DNA of 64,000 nt from Pseudomaricurvus sp033283175 (GCA_033283175.1 JAWMQM010000001.1:1302001-1366000), one strand, 5' to 3'. Positions 44,546 through 53,923 are shown, counted from the first letter of the stretch. Made by a program: numbers and translations. The notes: generated from the sequence alone by a model not told the origin.

Positions 44546-45325
44546 TCAGGCTTCCGGCTGGCGACGGATAAAGACCCACTCTTTGTCCGAAGACATGGCC
44601 TCGTTGTAGGCGTAGCCCTCGCTGTCGAACTGCTTCAGCTGCTGCGGGTCGGTAATGCGGTTTTTAATAGCATAGGCGCACATCAGACCGCGGGCCTTCT
44701 TGGCGTAGAAGCTGATGATCTTGTACTGATCCCCTTTCCAGTCCTTGAACACCGGTGTGATCACCTCCGCCTGCAACGCTTTCGGTTTCACCGACTTGAA
44801 GTACTCGTTGGAGGCCAGGTTCACCAGCACCTCCGACTTGAGGCTCTTCAGCTGTGCGTTCAGCGCCACGGTAATGCGCTCACCCCAGAAGTCGTAGAGG
44901 TTGGCACCGCGCTGGTTGGCAAACTTGGTGCCCATCTCCAGCCGGTAGGGCTGCATCAGGTCCAGGGGTTTCAGCAGGCCGTAGAGGCCGGACAGAATAC
45001 GTAAGTGCTTCTGGGCGAAGTTGAAATCGTCGGCTTTGAAGCCAGGCGCATCGAGACCCGTGTAGACGTCGCCATTAAAGGCCAGCACCGCAGGGCGGGC
45101 ATTGTCGGCGTCGAAGGGCTGTGACCACTGCTGAAAACGGTCGTAGTTGAGCACCCCCAGCTTGTCGCTGATGTGCATCAGTTTGGAGATATCCTGTGGC
45201 GCCAGGTGGCGCAGCTCGTCAATCAGCAGCTGCGACTGATCGAGAAAGTCCGGTTGGGTGTGACGCTTGGTGGCCAGCGGTGATTCGTAATCCAGGTTCT
45301 TGGCCGGGGAAATTACCAGTAACAT
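44546..45325 (-). CDS. yaaA: Peroxide stress protein YaaA
   Basis: 259 aa, family length. MLLVISPAKNLDYESPL is the diagnostic start; LNGLYGLLKPLDLMQPYRLEMGT-like residues occur near 113-132 (here SGLYGLLKP). YaaA lowers free intracellular iron and protects DNA from Fenton damage during peroxide stress; E. coli yaaA belongs to the OxyR regulon. The atypical oxyR lies 4 kb away. Follows the DUF4265 gene by 44 bp. Confidence 0.95.
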   Translation of the reverse strand: MLLVISPAKNLDYESPLATKRHTQPDFLDQSQLLIDELRHLAPQDISKLMHISDKLGVLNYDRFQQWSQPFDADNARPAVLAFNGDVYTGLDAPGFKADDFNFAQKHLRILSGLYGLLKPLDLMQPYRLEMGTKFANQRGANLYDFWGERITVALNAQLKSLKSEVLVNLASNEYFKSVKPKALQAEVITPVFKDWKGDQYKIISFYAKKARGLMCAYAIKNRITDPQQLKQFDSEGYAYNEAMSSDKEWVFIRRQPEA

Positions 45326-45369
45326 AGTGGTCCTCTGTCCGGCGCCGCACGCGGGGCGGCGCAGTCAAA

Positions 45370-45849
45370 TTATTCCGGTCGCAGGATCTCCTGCCACCAG
45401 TTGAGTGGGGTCTCGCCGTCGGCGGGATCGTAGACATTGCCGTAGGTCCACATCACATCCTCGCTGGCCACGCCGTTGAGCAAATTCTCGATCTGCTGGA
45501 AGCCGCAACTGACGTGGATGCTGTAGACCAGCATGCGCGGGGTTTCGACATCCAGCTCACCGCCGAGCTTCTCCAGCACGGGCGAGAGTTCGTCCACCAG
45601 TTCGCTGCTGTCATCGCGGCAGTAGACGCGGATTGCCAGGTTGCCGCTGCGCTTGAGCAGCTCGAAATGCTGGCTGCCGGGCTGCAGGCGGATCACGTCA
45701 CCGCTCGCCAGACCCTGCACAAAGGCCGGTGATTTCACCAGCTGACAACTGTCATCTTCCAGCACTTTCACCGGCAGGCGCTCCACCACCGGACTGCCGT
45801 CGGGGCCTGTTCCGGCAAAAAGTTCGATCACCTGCAGGGCACTACTCAT
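45370..45849 (-). CDS. DUF4265-like protein
   Basis: 159 aa from ATG 45849; an in-frame GTG four codons earlier is possible. Small, acidic, no signal peptide. VKSPAFVQGLASGDVIRL and the ELLKRSGNLAIRVYC strand pattern fit the DUF4265 family, whose function is unknown. Precedes yaaA in the same direction and is divergent from the M48 protease gene. Confidence 0.65.
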   Translation of the reverse strand: MSSALQVIELFAGTGPDGSPVVERLPVKVLEDDSCQLVKSPAFVQGLASGDVIRLQPGSQHFELLKRSGNLAIRVYCRDDSSELVDELSPVLEKLGGELDVETPRMLVYSIHVSCGFQQIENLLNGVASEDVMWTYGNVYDPADGETPLNWWQEILRPE

Positions 45850-45918
45850 GGTTCTGATCACTCTCAGTTTCTATAATGCCCGACATTATACGTGAATGAA
45901 CCCGGGAAGGAGATCGCT

Positions 45919-47196
45919 ATGGGTCTATTGTTGCGCAGTCTGGGGCTGTGTGTGGTGCTTGCAGTGCTGAATGGCTGCAGTGTGAATCCGGTCACCGGCG
46001 ACAGTCAGTTTTCACTGATGTCGGCGGATCAGGAGCTGGCCATCGGCCGCCAGCAGTACGGTCCGGCGCAACAGTCCCAGGGCGGCGTCTACACGGTGGA
46101 CCCCGATCTCAGCGTCTATGTCAGTGAGGTGGGACGCAAGCTGGCACAGGTCAGCGACCGCCGCCAGCTGCCTTACGAGTTTGTGGTGCTGAACAACGAT
46201 GTGCCCAACGCCTGGGCCCTGCCGGGGGGCAAGATCGCCATCAACCGCGGCCTGCTGCTGCAACTGCAGGATGAAGCGCAGCTGGCAGCGGTTCTGGGTC
46301 ACGAGATCGTGCACGCCGCTGCCGGCCACAGCGCCCAGCAGATGACTCGCAGCACGCTGTTGGGGATCGGCGCCCAGGTAGCCGGTGTGGCCGCCTCCGG
46401 CACCGAGTACGGGCAGCTGGTGAGCACCGGTGCGCAGATGGGCAGTGCCATGTATCAGGCCCATTACGGCCGCAGCCAGGAGCTGGAAGCGGACCACTAC
46501 GGCATGACCTATATGGCCCGCGCCGGCTACGACCCGCAGGCGGCGGTCGAACTGCAGCAGACCTTTGTGAAGCTCTCCCAGGGCCAGCAGAGCAACTGGC
46601 TCAACGACCTGTTTGCCAGCCACCCACCGTCCCAGCAGCGCGTCGACGCCAACCGCCAGATGGCCGCCACCCTGCCAGCCGGTACCCGTAACAAGGCCGC
46701 CTTTGAACGCGCCACCCAGCAGCTGCGCCGCGATACCCCCGCCTATCAGGCACACATCAAGGCACAGCAGGCCGCTGCCAACCAGCAGTGGGCCGAGGCC
46801 AAATCACTGGTAGACAGTGCCATCAGCAAACAGCCGAAAGAGCCGCTGTTCTACACCACCCGCGGCGAGCTGCAGCTGCGCCAGCAGCAGTATCAGGGTG
46901 CCCTGCAGGATTTCAGCAAGGCCAACAGCCTCTATCCGGAGTATGTGTTGCCGCTGCTGGGCAAAGGGCTGGCCGCCAAGGCGCTGAAAAAATACGACGT
47001 TGCCGAGCAGGCGCTGGAGCAGAGCGTAGAACGACTGCCCACCCAGATCGCCGTGTTCCACCTCGGCGAGATCAACCTGGCGCAGGGTGAGCGGGACAAT
47101 GCCGTGAAGTGGTTCCAGCTGGCGGCGCAGGCTGGCGGTGAGCTGGGGGCGAAGTCCAATGCCTATCTGCAGCAGTTACAGACAACCGCGCAGTAA
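45919..47196 (+). CDS. M48 family lipoprotein metalloprotease with TPR repeats (BepA-like)
   Basis: 425 aa from ATG 45919, which has AAGGAG seven bases upstream; earlier in-frame codons lack a signal. Lipobox LAVLNGC (Cys20) makes it a lipoprotein. The zinc site is HEIVH (128-132) with Glu in ELEAD near 187. The region 290-425 carries TPR-like repeats (LFYTTRGELQLRQQQYQGAL.., EYVLPLLGKGLAAKAL..). Resembles BepA/YfgC, a periplasmic protease-chaperone that handles misassembled LptD and other barrel proteins. Confidence 0.9.
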   Translation: MGLLLRSLGLCVVLAVLNGCSVNPVTGDSQFSLMSADQELAIGRQQYGPAQQSQGGVYTVDPDLSVYVSEVGRKLAQVSDRRQLPYEFVVLNNDVPNAWALPGGKIAINRGLLLQLQDEAQLAAVLGHEIVHAAAGHSAQQMTRSTLLGIGAQVAGVAASGTEYGQLVSTGAQMGSAMYQAHYGRSQELEADHYGMTYMARAGYDPQAAVELQQTFVKLSQGQQSNWLNDLFASHPPSQQRVDANRQMAATLPAGTRNKAAFERATQQLRRDTPAYQAHIKAQQAAANQQWAEAKSLVDSAISKQPKEPLFYTTRGELQLRQQQYQGALQDFSKANSLYPEYVLPLLGKGLAAKALKKYDVAEQALEQSVERLPTQIAVFHLGEINLAQGERDNAVKWFQLAAQAGGELGAKSNAYLQQLQTTAQ

Positions 47197-47251
47197 TTCC
47201 TGCTGAAGTGAGCCCGAATTCATTCCATTGCCGTGAGGGTGCCGCTGTTTT

Positions 47252-47886
47252 GGAGTGAATTGGGGCTGGGGGTTTCGCCCTGCTGGGCGAGTTACTTTTC
47301 TTCAGGCAAAGAGAAGGTAACCAAAAGAAGCCTTTTCCCCAACTCCGCGCCGGAAAGCAAAAAGAGCTTTCCGGTTCCCTGCGCTCCTCGCGGTTCCGGG
47401 GTCGCCTTGATGCGCCGTCCCTGGCCGGCTTAGCCTTCCACCACAGCGGTGCCCGGCGCTACGCAGGGGGCCCGAGGTCCGTGCCATATTCAAGACAGAT
47501 TTCAAAAAGCCGAAAAGATCGCGCGGAGGACCGCGCTCCTACAAACCCGGATCGTGCGCTGTAGGAGCGCGGTCCTCCGCGCGATCTTTTGAACTTAAAA
47601 TAACCGTGACACTGGCACAGATTCGATCCCCGTGCGAGCTGTCGAACGAAGGACTGGCTGTGGGGGAGAGGCGCACATGGACGTGCGCTTCAGGTCTGTT
47701 GGGCCAGGAGGGCCCATCAGGCCGGCCCCCACAGATAGCCCGGAGAGAGGGGGAGTCAGCTGGTGCTTTTTACCAGCTGACCAGCGAACCGGGTCGCCGT
47801 TTTCTTTTGGTTACGTTTCTTTTGGGCGACAGCAAAAGAAACGTAACTCGCCCAGCAGGGCGAAACCCCCAGCCCAAATTCACTCC
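47252..47886. repeat. Family C composite element with 44 bp inverted ends
   Basis: 47252-47295 and 47843-47886 are inverted copies with one mismatch over 44 bases (left end GGAGTGAATTGGGGCTGGGG). Just inside, AACCAAAAGAA at 47329 and its inverse near 47802 extend the similarity. The interior holds a 15 bp hairpin (47810-47824 with 47833-47847) and a nested family B palindrome. Short ORFs within (up to ~95 codons) follow the repeat and are not credible genes. The element fills the gap between the convergent M48 and phoU genes. Confidence 0.85.
47513..47590. repeat. Family B perfect palindrome nested in family C element
   Basis: A perfect 31 bp inverted repeat (47513-47543 with 47560-47590) around a 16 nt centre. 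The arm begins AAAAGATCGCGCGGAGG and ends GCGCTCCTACA, i.e. both terminal modules of family B head to head. As RNA it would make a very stable hairpin ending in a U-run on either strand (TTTT at 47587, AAAA at 47513), so it may also act as a bidirectional terminator. Confidence 0.88.
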
Positions 47887-47958
47887 GCAACAAGCCAAGT
47901 GAAACAACCAAGATAGTAACAGCAGCACACTCCCGCCGCTGCTACCAAAGACGAGCAC

Positions 47959-48681
47959 TTACTTCTTCGGACCGCGCAGCTTCTCTTCGATCTCATTGAC
48001 CGAGGCGTGGCGCACATCCAGTCCGCGCACGAGGAAGATCACGTGCTCGGCGATGTTGCGGGCGTGATCGCCGATACGCTCCAGTGAACGCAGTGCCCAG
48101 ATGATGTTCATCACCCGCGAAATGGAGCGCGGATCTTCCATCATGTACGTGGCCAGCTCGCGCATGGCGGTTTTGTATTCCTGGTCCACCTTGGAATCTT
48201 CATGAGCCACTTTTACGGCCAGCTCAACATCAAAGCGGGCAAAGGCGTCGAGGGCAGTGATTACCATCTGATGCACAATATTGCCTATGTTGCGCAGCTC
48301 TACATAGCCACGTGGTGCAGCACCATCTTCCACCAGGTAGATCGCCATCTTGGCTACCTTGTCAGCTTCGTCACCCATGCGCTCAAGGTCGCGGGTAATG
48401 CGTGCCACCGCCAGCACCATGCGCAGATCCGAAGCCGCTGGCTGGCGACGGGCCAGCACCTGGGTGCAGGCCTCGTCCAGGCGCAGTTCACGCAGGTCCA
48501 CTTGCTCTTCGGTGGCCATCACCTTCTCTGCCAGTTCGCCGTCGGCGTTGATGATGGCGGTAAGGGCATTCACGGTCTGCTGCTCCACCAGACCACCCAG
48601 TTCCAGTACCTGGGTGCGCAGCTCTTCCAGGTCCTCGTTGAATTGCTGGGAGATGTGTTGATCGAGATGTAACTTGTCCAT
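47959..48681 (-). CDS. phoU: Phosphate transport regulator PhoU
   Basis: 240 aa from ATG 48681, five bases after GGAGA; ATG 48693 is the other option. Two similar three-helix repeats, each with a metal-binding E/DXXXD-type motif (for example RMGDEADKVAKMA near 104-116 and ERIGDHARNIAEHV near 209-222). PhoU links the Pst transporter to PhoR and keeps the regulon off in phosphate excess. Last gene of the pst operon. Confidence 0.95.
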   Translation of the reverse strand: MDKLHLDQHISQQFNEDLEELRTQVLELGGLVEQQTVNALTAIINADGELAEKVMATEEQVDLRELRLDEACTQVLARRQPAASDLRMVLAVARITRDLERMGDEADKVAKMAIYLVEDGAAPRGYVELRNIGNIVHQMVITALDAFARFDVELAVKVAHEDSKVDQEYKTAMRELATYMMEDPRSISRVMNIIWALRSLERIGDHARNIAEHVIFLVRGLDVRHASVNEIEEKLRGPKK

Positions 48682-48743
48682 TGCGTTCTCCATGGTAACC
48701 GCGTCGCACTTAGGCCGCGGTCCTTAAATTATTGTGCGAACAA

Positions 48744-49616
48744 TTAACCGAAACGGCCGGTGATGTACGCCTCGGTCAGTTCGTGTTCCGGGTTGGTGAA
48801 GACCGTGTCCGTGTCATTCACTTCTATCAGCTTGCCCAGGTGGAAGTAAGCGGTGCGATGGGACACGCGCGCGGCCTGCTGCATCGAGTGGGTCACAATG
48901 GCAATGGTAAAGTTTTCGCTCAGCTCTGCAATCAGCTCTTCGATCTTCGCCGTGGCGATCGGGTCCAGCGCCGAACAGGGTTCATCCATCAGGATCACTT
49001 CCGGGCTCACGGCGATGGTGCGGGCGATACAGAGACGCTGTTGCTGACCACCGGAAAGACCGGTACCGGGGGCGTGCAGACGATCCTTGACCTCTTCCCA
49101 CAAGCTGGCGCGACGCAGACTGGTCTCCACCACTTCATCCAGCTCGGCGCGACGACTGACCAGCCCGTGAATGCGGGGGCCATAGGCAACATTGTCGTAA
49201 ATGGATTTGGGGAACGGGTTGGGCTTCTGAAACACCATACCGACGCGAGCGCGCAGTGGCACCACATCCAGTTTGGGATCGTAAATATTCTGGCCTTCCA
49301 GGTTCAGCTGCCCGGAAACACGGCAGATATCAATGGTGTCATTCATGCGGTTGAGACAGCGAAGAAAGGTGGATTTACCACAACCGGAAGGACCGATCAT
49401 GGCCACCACTTCGTTCTGGCCGATATCCAGGCCGACATTGAAGATGGCCTGCTTGTCACCGTAGAAGACGTTGACGTCGCGCATAGACATCTTGGCGCCG
49501 GATTCCAGGAACGGGCTGCCTACCGTCTCGTAGGCGTCGCTATTACTGGCCAATGGTGCCGGTGCGTCCACGGTTTGGGCAATGGTTGGTTGTGCCACAG
49601 CATTGAGTTCAGTCAC
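48744..49616 (-). CDS. pstB: Phosphate ABC transporter ATP-binding protein PstB
   Basis: 290 aa with a longer N-terminal tail (about 40 residues) than most PstB proteins. Walker A GPSGCGKST (75-83), Q-loop, signature LSGGQQQRLCIARTIA, Walker B VILMDEPCSALDPIA. Powers phosphate import through PstCA. Between pstA and phoU. Confidence 0.96.
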   Translation of the reverse strand: MTELNAVAQPTIAQTVDAPAPLASNSDAYETVGSPFLESGAKMSMRDVNVFYGDKQAIFNVGLDIGQNEVVAMIGPSGCGKSTFLRCLNRMNDTIDICRVSGQLNLEGQNIYDPKLDVVPLRARVGMVFQKPNPFPKSIYDNVAYGPRIHGLVSRRAELDEVVETSLRRASLWEEVKDRLHAPGTGLSGGQQQRLCIARTIAVSPEVILMDEPCSALDPIATAKIEELIAELSENFTIAIVTHSMQQAARVSHRTAYFHLGKLIEVNDTDTVFTNPEHELTEAYITGRFG

Positions 49617-49637
49617 TTGCCTACCTCTCGTATTGGT

Positions 49638-50954
49638 TTACCAGCGACGCTCTAACCGCTTGCGCAGCCAGACAGCCAGGGTATTCATAATAATCAGGAA
49701 GCCCAGCAGCACCATAATAGCTGCCGAGGTGCGCTCCACAAAGGCGCGCTCCGGGCTGTCGGCCCAGAGGAAAATCTGTACCGGCAGCGCGGTAGCCGGA
49801 TCGGTGATGCCACCGGGGATATCCACAATAAAGGCCACCATACCGATCATCAGCAGCGGTGCGGTTTCACCCAGCGCCTGTGCCATACCAATGATAGTAC
49901 CGGTGAGCATCCCGGGCATGGCCAGCGGTAACACGTGGTGCAGGATCACCTGCATCTTGGAGGCGCCGATACCCATGGCCGCTTCGCGGATGGAGGGTGG
50001 CACCGCCTGAATCGCTGCCCGACTGGAGATGATAATGGTGGGCAGGGTCATCAGCGTCAGCACAAAGCCACCCACCAGCGGCACCGAGCGCGGCATCTCC
50101 ATAAAGTTGATGAAGATGGCCAGGCCCAGCAGACCAAAAATAATGGAGGGCACCGCCGCCAGGTTGTTGATGTTCACCTCGATGAAGTCGGTGAAGCGGT
50201 TTTTGCTGGCGTACTCCTCCAGGTAGATCGCCGCTGCCACGCCGATGGGGAAGGAGAGCGCCAGGGTCACCAGCAGGGTAAACAGCGAGCCCATCATGGC
50301 ACCACGAATACCCGCCTGCTCCGGTTCACGGGAGTCGCCCGCGGTAAAGAAGGTGGTATTGAAACGCTTCTTCACCGCACCGTCGGCAATCAGCGCTTCG
50401 ATCCAGCTGATCTGCTCTTCATTGAATCGCCCGGTGTAGGCGTCACCTTTACCGCGACTCTTGTAGTAAGTGTCGTAGTCATCATCCGCTGCCACCCACA
50501 CATCCAGTTGGGTGTTGAGCAGAGCCGGGTTTTCTTCCACCATCTGCCGCAGCTGAAAGCCGGCGCCATTGCTGACAATGCCGTAGAGATTGCGCTTTTG
50601 ACGGCGGTCAGTGACCTCGGGAAAACGCTCCTTCAAGGCTTCTTTCAGCGCGCCCTGGTAGTCGGCGGCAGCGATCTGGTGCGGATCGCTGGGATCGTCG
50701 ATATAGAGCATTTCGGTGGAGAGATCCACATGCAGATTGATATAGGTCTGCAAAAACGCGCTGTGGCCCTTACCGATAATGTCGGTAAACAGCACCACCA
50801 GACAGAGCAGACCAAAGGCGATGGAAGCGATACCCATGGCCTGGAACGTCTTCTCCTTGCGATAGCGTTTCGCCAGGTTTTTGTTCAGCTTGTCGATGGT
50901 GCTCATGGCTGGCGCCTCGGCGTTTTCGGTTTGGTGGCTGTTGGGCTTATTCAT
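49638..50954 (-). CDS. pstA: Phosphate ABC transporter permease PstA (long form)
   Basis: 438 aa from ATG 50954, which follows a GGGAG and overlaps the pstC stop codon by 8 bp; the frame stays open 12 codons upstream. The C-terminal ~270 residues are a standard PstA permease (SFPIGVAAAIYLEEYASKNR, MPRSVPLVGGFVLTLMTLPT). An insertion of about 130 residues between the first and second helices is periplasmic by prediction, making the protein about half as long again as E. coli PstA. Confidence 0.94.
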   Translation of the reverse strand: MNKPNSHQTENAEAPAMSTIDKLNKNLAKRYRKEKTFQAMGIASIAFGLLCLVVLFTDIIGKGHSAFLQTYINLHVDLSTEMLYIDDPSDPHQIAAADYQGALKEALKERFPEVTDRRQKRNLYGIVSNGAGFQLRQMVEENPALLNTQLDVWVAADDDYDTYYKSRGKGDAYTGRFNEEQISWIEALIADGAVKKRFNTTFFTAGDSREPEQAGIRGAMMGSLFTLLVTLALSFPIGVAAAIYLEEYASKNRFTDFIEVNINNLAAVPSIIFGLLGLAIFINFMEMPRSVPLVGGFVLTLMTLPTIIISSRAAIQAVPPSIREAAMGIGASKMQVILHHVLPLAMPGMLTGTIIGMAQALGETAPLLMIGMVAFIVDIPGGITDPATALPVQIFLWADSPERAFVERTSAAIMVLLGFLIIMNTLAVWLRKRLERRW

Positions 50955-52356
50955 ACTGCTCCCGATACTTGCGAACCACATGCAGGGCAACGTAGTTCAG
51001 CGCCAGAGTGACAACAAACAACACCAGCCCCAGGGCAAACGCCGACAGCGTCTTGGGACTGTCGAATTCCTGGTCGCCCACCAGCAGGGTCACAATCTGC
51101 ACGGTAACCGTGGTGACCGTATCCAGCGGGTTGGCAGTGAGGTTGGCGGCGAGGCCGGCGGCCATCACCACGATCATGGTCTCACCAATCGCGCGGGAGA
51201 CGGCCAGCAAGATACCACCGACGATGCCCGGCAGCGCTGCCGGGATCACCACCTGCTTGATGGTTTCAGATTTGGTGGCACCCAGGCCGAGGGAACCATC
51301 GCGCATGGACTGGGGCACGGCGTTGATCACATCGTCGGAGAGGGAAGAGACAAACGGAATGATCATAATGCCCATCACCAGGCCGGCGGCCAGGGCACTC
51401 TCGGAGGAGACCTGCAGCGGCAACCCGAGGAATTCAAATGTCCAGACACCACTATCGCGGACAAACGGGGCCACGGTGAGAGCGGCGAAGAAGCCGTAGA
51501 CCACCGTGGGAATACCGGCCAGCACTTCCAGCATCGGTTTCACTGTGGCGCGCATGCGCGAGCTGGCGTATTCGGACAGATAGATAGCCGACATCAAGCC
51601 GGCAGGCACCGCCACAATCATGGCAATCAGCGAGATCAGCAGCGTACCGACAAACAGGGGAATAACACCGAATGCACCGGAGCTGCCCACCTGATCGGCA
51701 CGAATGGCCATCTGCGGGCTCCACTGCAGGCCAAAAAGAAAATCGGTAACCGGTACGGTCTTGAAGAACTGCAGGGATTCAAAAATCACCGAGAAGACGA
51801 TGCCGATGGTGGTGAGAATCGCCAGGCTGGCACAGGCCAGCAAAATCATCTTGAAGGCGGTTTCCACATGCAGGCGAGCCTTCTGCTGCGGGTTGATACG
51901 CAGCCAGGCGATAATGGCCAGCACCATGGCCACCGAGATGGCTGCCACGGTCATGGCCATCTGGCTGCTGCGCTGCAGTGCGATGAGAGATCTGGCCGCG
52001 TCTTCCATGTAGGACTCGGCATGAGAGCCCACCATGTTGCCCAGCGCCAGGTTTTTGATGTTGTTGAGCACCAGGCCCAACTCCGCGTGGGGCAGGGCGG
52101 CGACCTCGCCGGGCAGCTGGGCGATCAGCAACTGGTCGATGGCGTTGCCATCCAGCATCAGCCACACCGCCACCAGCATCAGGCTGGGGATGCCGCACCA
52201 GAGCGCAGTGAGCATACCGTAGTAGAAGGGCAGCGAATTAAGATTGCGGAACCCGCGCTGCGAATGATCCGCCAGCGCCATGGAGCGGCCACGTCCAAGG
52301 ACGTAAGCCACCGCGATCAGCACAGCCAGTGTTACAAACAGTGAGGAGGTACTCAT
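50947..52356 (-). CDS. pstC: Phosphate ABC transporter permease PstC (long form)
   Basis: 469 aa from ATG 52356, four bases after GGGAG; an upstream TTG is rejected. The C-terminal ~290 residues carry the permease core with PAGLMSAIYLSEYASSRMR and EVLAGIPTVVYGFFAAL. The N-terminal part is enlarged by extra helices and a soluble segment (about 80-180) not present in E. coli PstC (319 aa). Pairs with PstA, also enlarged. Confidence 0.94.
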   Translation of the reverse strand: MSTSSLFVTLAVLIAVAYVLGRGRSMALADHSQRGFRNLNSLPFYYGMLTALWCGIPSLMLVAVWLMLDGNAIDQLLIAQLPGEVAALPHAELGLVLNNIKNLALGNMVGSHAESYMEDAARSLIALQRSSQMAMTVAAISVAMVLAIIAWLRINPQQKARLHVETAFKMILLACASLAILTTIGIVFSVIFESLQFFKTVPVTDFLFGLQWSPQMAIRADQVGSSGAFGVIPLFVGTLLISLIAMIVAVPAGLMSAIYLSEYASSRMRATVKPMLEVLAGIPTVVYGFFAALTVAPFVRDSGVWTFEFLGLPLQVSSESALAAGLVMGIMIIPFVSSLSDDVINAVPQSMRDGSLGLGATKSETIKQVVIPAALPGIVGGILLAVSRAIGETMIVVMAAGLAANLTANPLDTVTTVTVQIVTLLVGDQEFDSPKTLSAFALGLVLFVVTLALNYVALHVVRKYREQYE

Positions 52357-52424
52357 AAATCTCCCGGTCAATTCCGATAACTGCAGCCGCGTCGCCAGGT
52401 TCGGCGGGCGCCTGTGGCAGAAGG

Positions 52425-52461
52425 TTTGGTTAAGGGCGCGGGCGCCGGACCCTTAACCAAA
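52425..52461 (-). promoter_or_regulatory. Long stem-loop between pstS and pstC
   Basis: 12 bp stem (52425-52436 with 52450-52461, arm TTTGGTTAAGGG) with a GC-rich apical part. It lies in the 283 bp pstS-pstC gap. Such structures usually leave the binding-protein message more abundant than the permease message. The rest of the gap holds no gene. Confidence 0.6.
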
Positions 52462-52602
52462 ACTTCGGCGTTGCTGTTTCCTGTGTATCTTTTTGGTTAC
52501 CTGCGCCTGACACCCACAGGTGATCAAAGCGCAAAAACCCGGCGACCCATCAAGACCCTTGCGCAGGCTCAGACTTGATTGATCGTCGGGCTCCCTGAGA
52601 TA

Positions 52603-52624
52603 ACTCCCGGGCAGACCCGGGAGT
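52603..52624 (-). promoter_or_regulatory. Stem-loop just after pstS
   Basis: Perfect 9 bp stem (52603-52611 with 52616-52624, arm ACTCCCGGG, loop CAGA) 16 bases beyond the pstS stop codon; no T-run. Probably stabilises the pstS 3-prime end or causes partial termination. Confidence 0.6.
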
Positions 52625-52639
52625 CGTCTGCATTACGTC

Positions 52640-53680
52640 TTACATCTGCAGGTTTTTCAGGCCTTTTACATCAGCCGCAACCTTGGCGCGTTCCTTTTTG
52701 CTCAGAGGGATCATACCCTTCTCAGACAGGTAACCTTCGCCACCAAACGCTTTTTCGCTGGTGAACTCGGCCAGGTACTCTTTCATGCCAGGGATGGTCT
52801 TCATGTGCTCTTTCTTCACGTAGAAGTAGAGCGGGCGAGACACAGGGTAAGAACCGTCGGCGATGGAGTCAAAGTTTGGCTCCTTGCCATCGACCAGAGA
52901 ACCCTGAACCTTGTCAGCATTCTGATCCAGGAAGCTGAAACCGAAGATACCCAGAGCGTGCTCGTTGGCATTCAGTTTCTGTACGATCAGGTTGTCGTTT
53001 TCACCGGCTTCGATGTAAGGACCATCTTCACGAACGCTCAGACAGTTGGTCTTGAAAGCGCTCTTGTCGGTTTTTTCCAGAGCGGCCAGCCAGGAGTACT
53101 CTTTACAGGCGTGCTCCAGAACCAGTTCCTGGAAAGCATCGCGGGTACCGGAAGTGGGTGGTGGGCCCAGAACTTCGATCTTGGTATTTGGCAGAGCAGG
53201 GTTGACGTCCTTCCAGGTCTTGTAAGGGTTGTCAATCATGGTCTCGGAACCGTTCGGGTTTGGCACCTGCTTGGAGAGGGCCAGGAACAGGTCCTTGCGG
53301 GTCAGGTTCATGCGCTTGGCGTGTACGGAGTTGGCGATCACGATACCGTCATAGCCGATCAGCACTTCAACGATATCCTTAACGCCGTTTTCCTGACACT
53401 GGGTGAACTCAGTGGTCTTCATACGACGGGAGGCGTTGGTGATATCGGGGAACTGTACACCCACACCGGAACAGAACAGCTTCATGCCGCCGCCGGAACC
53501 GGTGGATTCAATTTTTGGAGTCTTGTAGTTTGTGCTCTTGCCGAAGCGCTCGGCCACTACGGTAGCGAAGGGGTATACGGTAGAGGAACCCACGATGCTG
53601 ATATAGTCGCGGGCGGCGTGGGCAAACTGGGCACTTGCGGCGGTGGCCGCCAGCGTAGCAATCATCAATGTCTTTTTCAC
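52640..53680 (-). CDS. pstS: Phosphate-binding protein PstS
   Basis: 346 aa with a signal peptide (cleavage near AHA, residues 20-23). The phosphate-binding start SIVGSSTVYPFATVVAERFG and GSGGGMKLFCSG loop (near 62-73) and a later PPTSGTRDAF (near 173-182) are the family ligand loops. High-affinity periplasmic phosphate receptor; first gene of pstSCAB-phoU behind two PHO boxes. Confidence 0.95.
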   Translation of the reverse strand: MKKTLMIATLAATAASAQFAHAARDYISIVGSSTVYPFATVVAERFGKSTNYKTPKIESTGSGGGMKLFCSGVGVQFPDITNASRRMKTTEFTQCQENGVKDIVEVLIGYDGIVIANSVHAKRMNLTRKDLFLALSKQVPNPNGSETMIDNPYKTWKDVNPALPNTKIEVLGPPPTSGTRDAFQELVLEHACKEYSWLAALEKTDKSAFKTNCLSVREDGPYIEAGENDNLIVQKLNANEHALGIFGFSFLDQNADKVQGSLVDGKEPNFDSIADGSYPVSRPLYFYVKKEHMKTIPGMKEYLAEFTSEKAFGGEGYLSEKGMIPLSKKERAKVAADVKGLKNLQM

Positions 53681-53763
53681 AATGTTCTCCTGACTTTAAA
53701 GGCTATCCCCGGGCGTTAACTCTGGCCCGGTGGATACGTCGCAGGTGATGCTAGGCGGCGCGG

Positions 53764-53803
53764 GTGACAATTGTATGAATCTATTGTGACACTAATGTTA
53801 CAA
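53764..53803 (-). promoter_or_regulatory. Two tandem PHO boxes upstream of pstS
   Basis: On the minus strand the order is TTGTAAC-ATTA-GTGTCAC, then AATA, then GATTCAT-ACAA-TTGTCAC: four direct 7-mers at an 11 base period, i.e. two adjacent PhoB sites, about 85-125 bases before the pstS start. The divergent TRAP gene starts 120 bp away on the other side. Confidence 0.82.
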
Positions 53804-53923
53804 AGAGCCAGTATAGCCGCCGGGCCCGGCCTGTGAGGGTTTTGCCGCCATTGCCAATGCTTTCCGGTATACTGCGCCGACGCTGAATAACCATAAGAAT
53901 CCAGTCGGAGGGGTCTTATTTCG

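Noticed and set aside
47606..47916. Two overlapping short frames inside the family C element
   Set aside because: They follow the repeat and its inverted end, have no ribosome-binding site and no domain; similar frames commonly arise from such repeats.
50881..52344. Plus-strand open frame (487 codons) opposite pstC
   Set aside because: His/Gln-rich antisense translation; pstC is the real gene.
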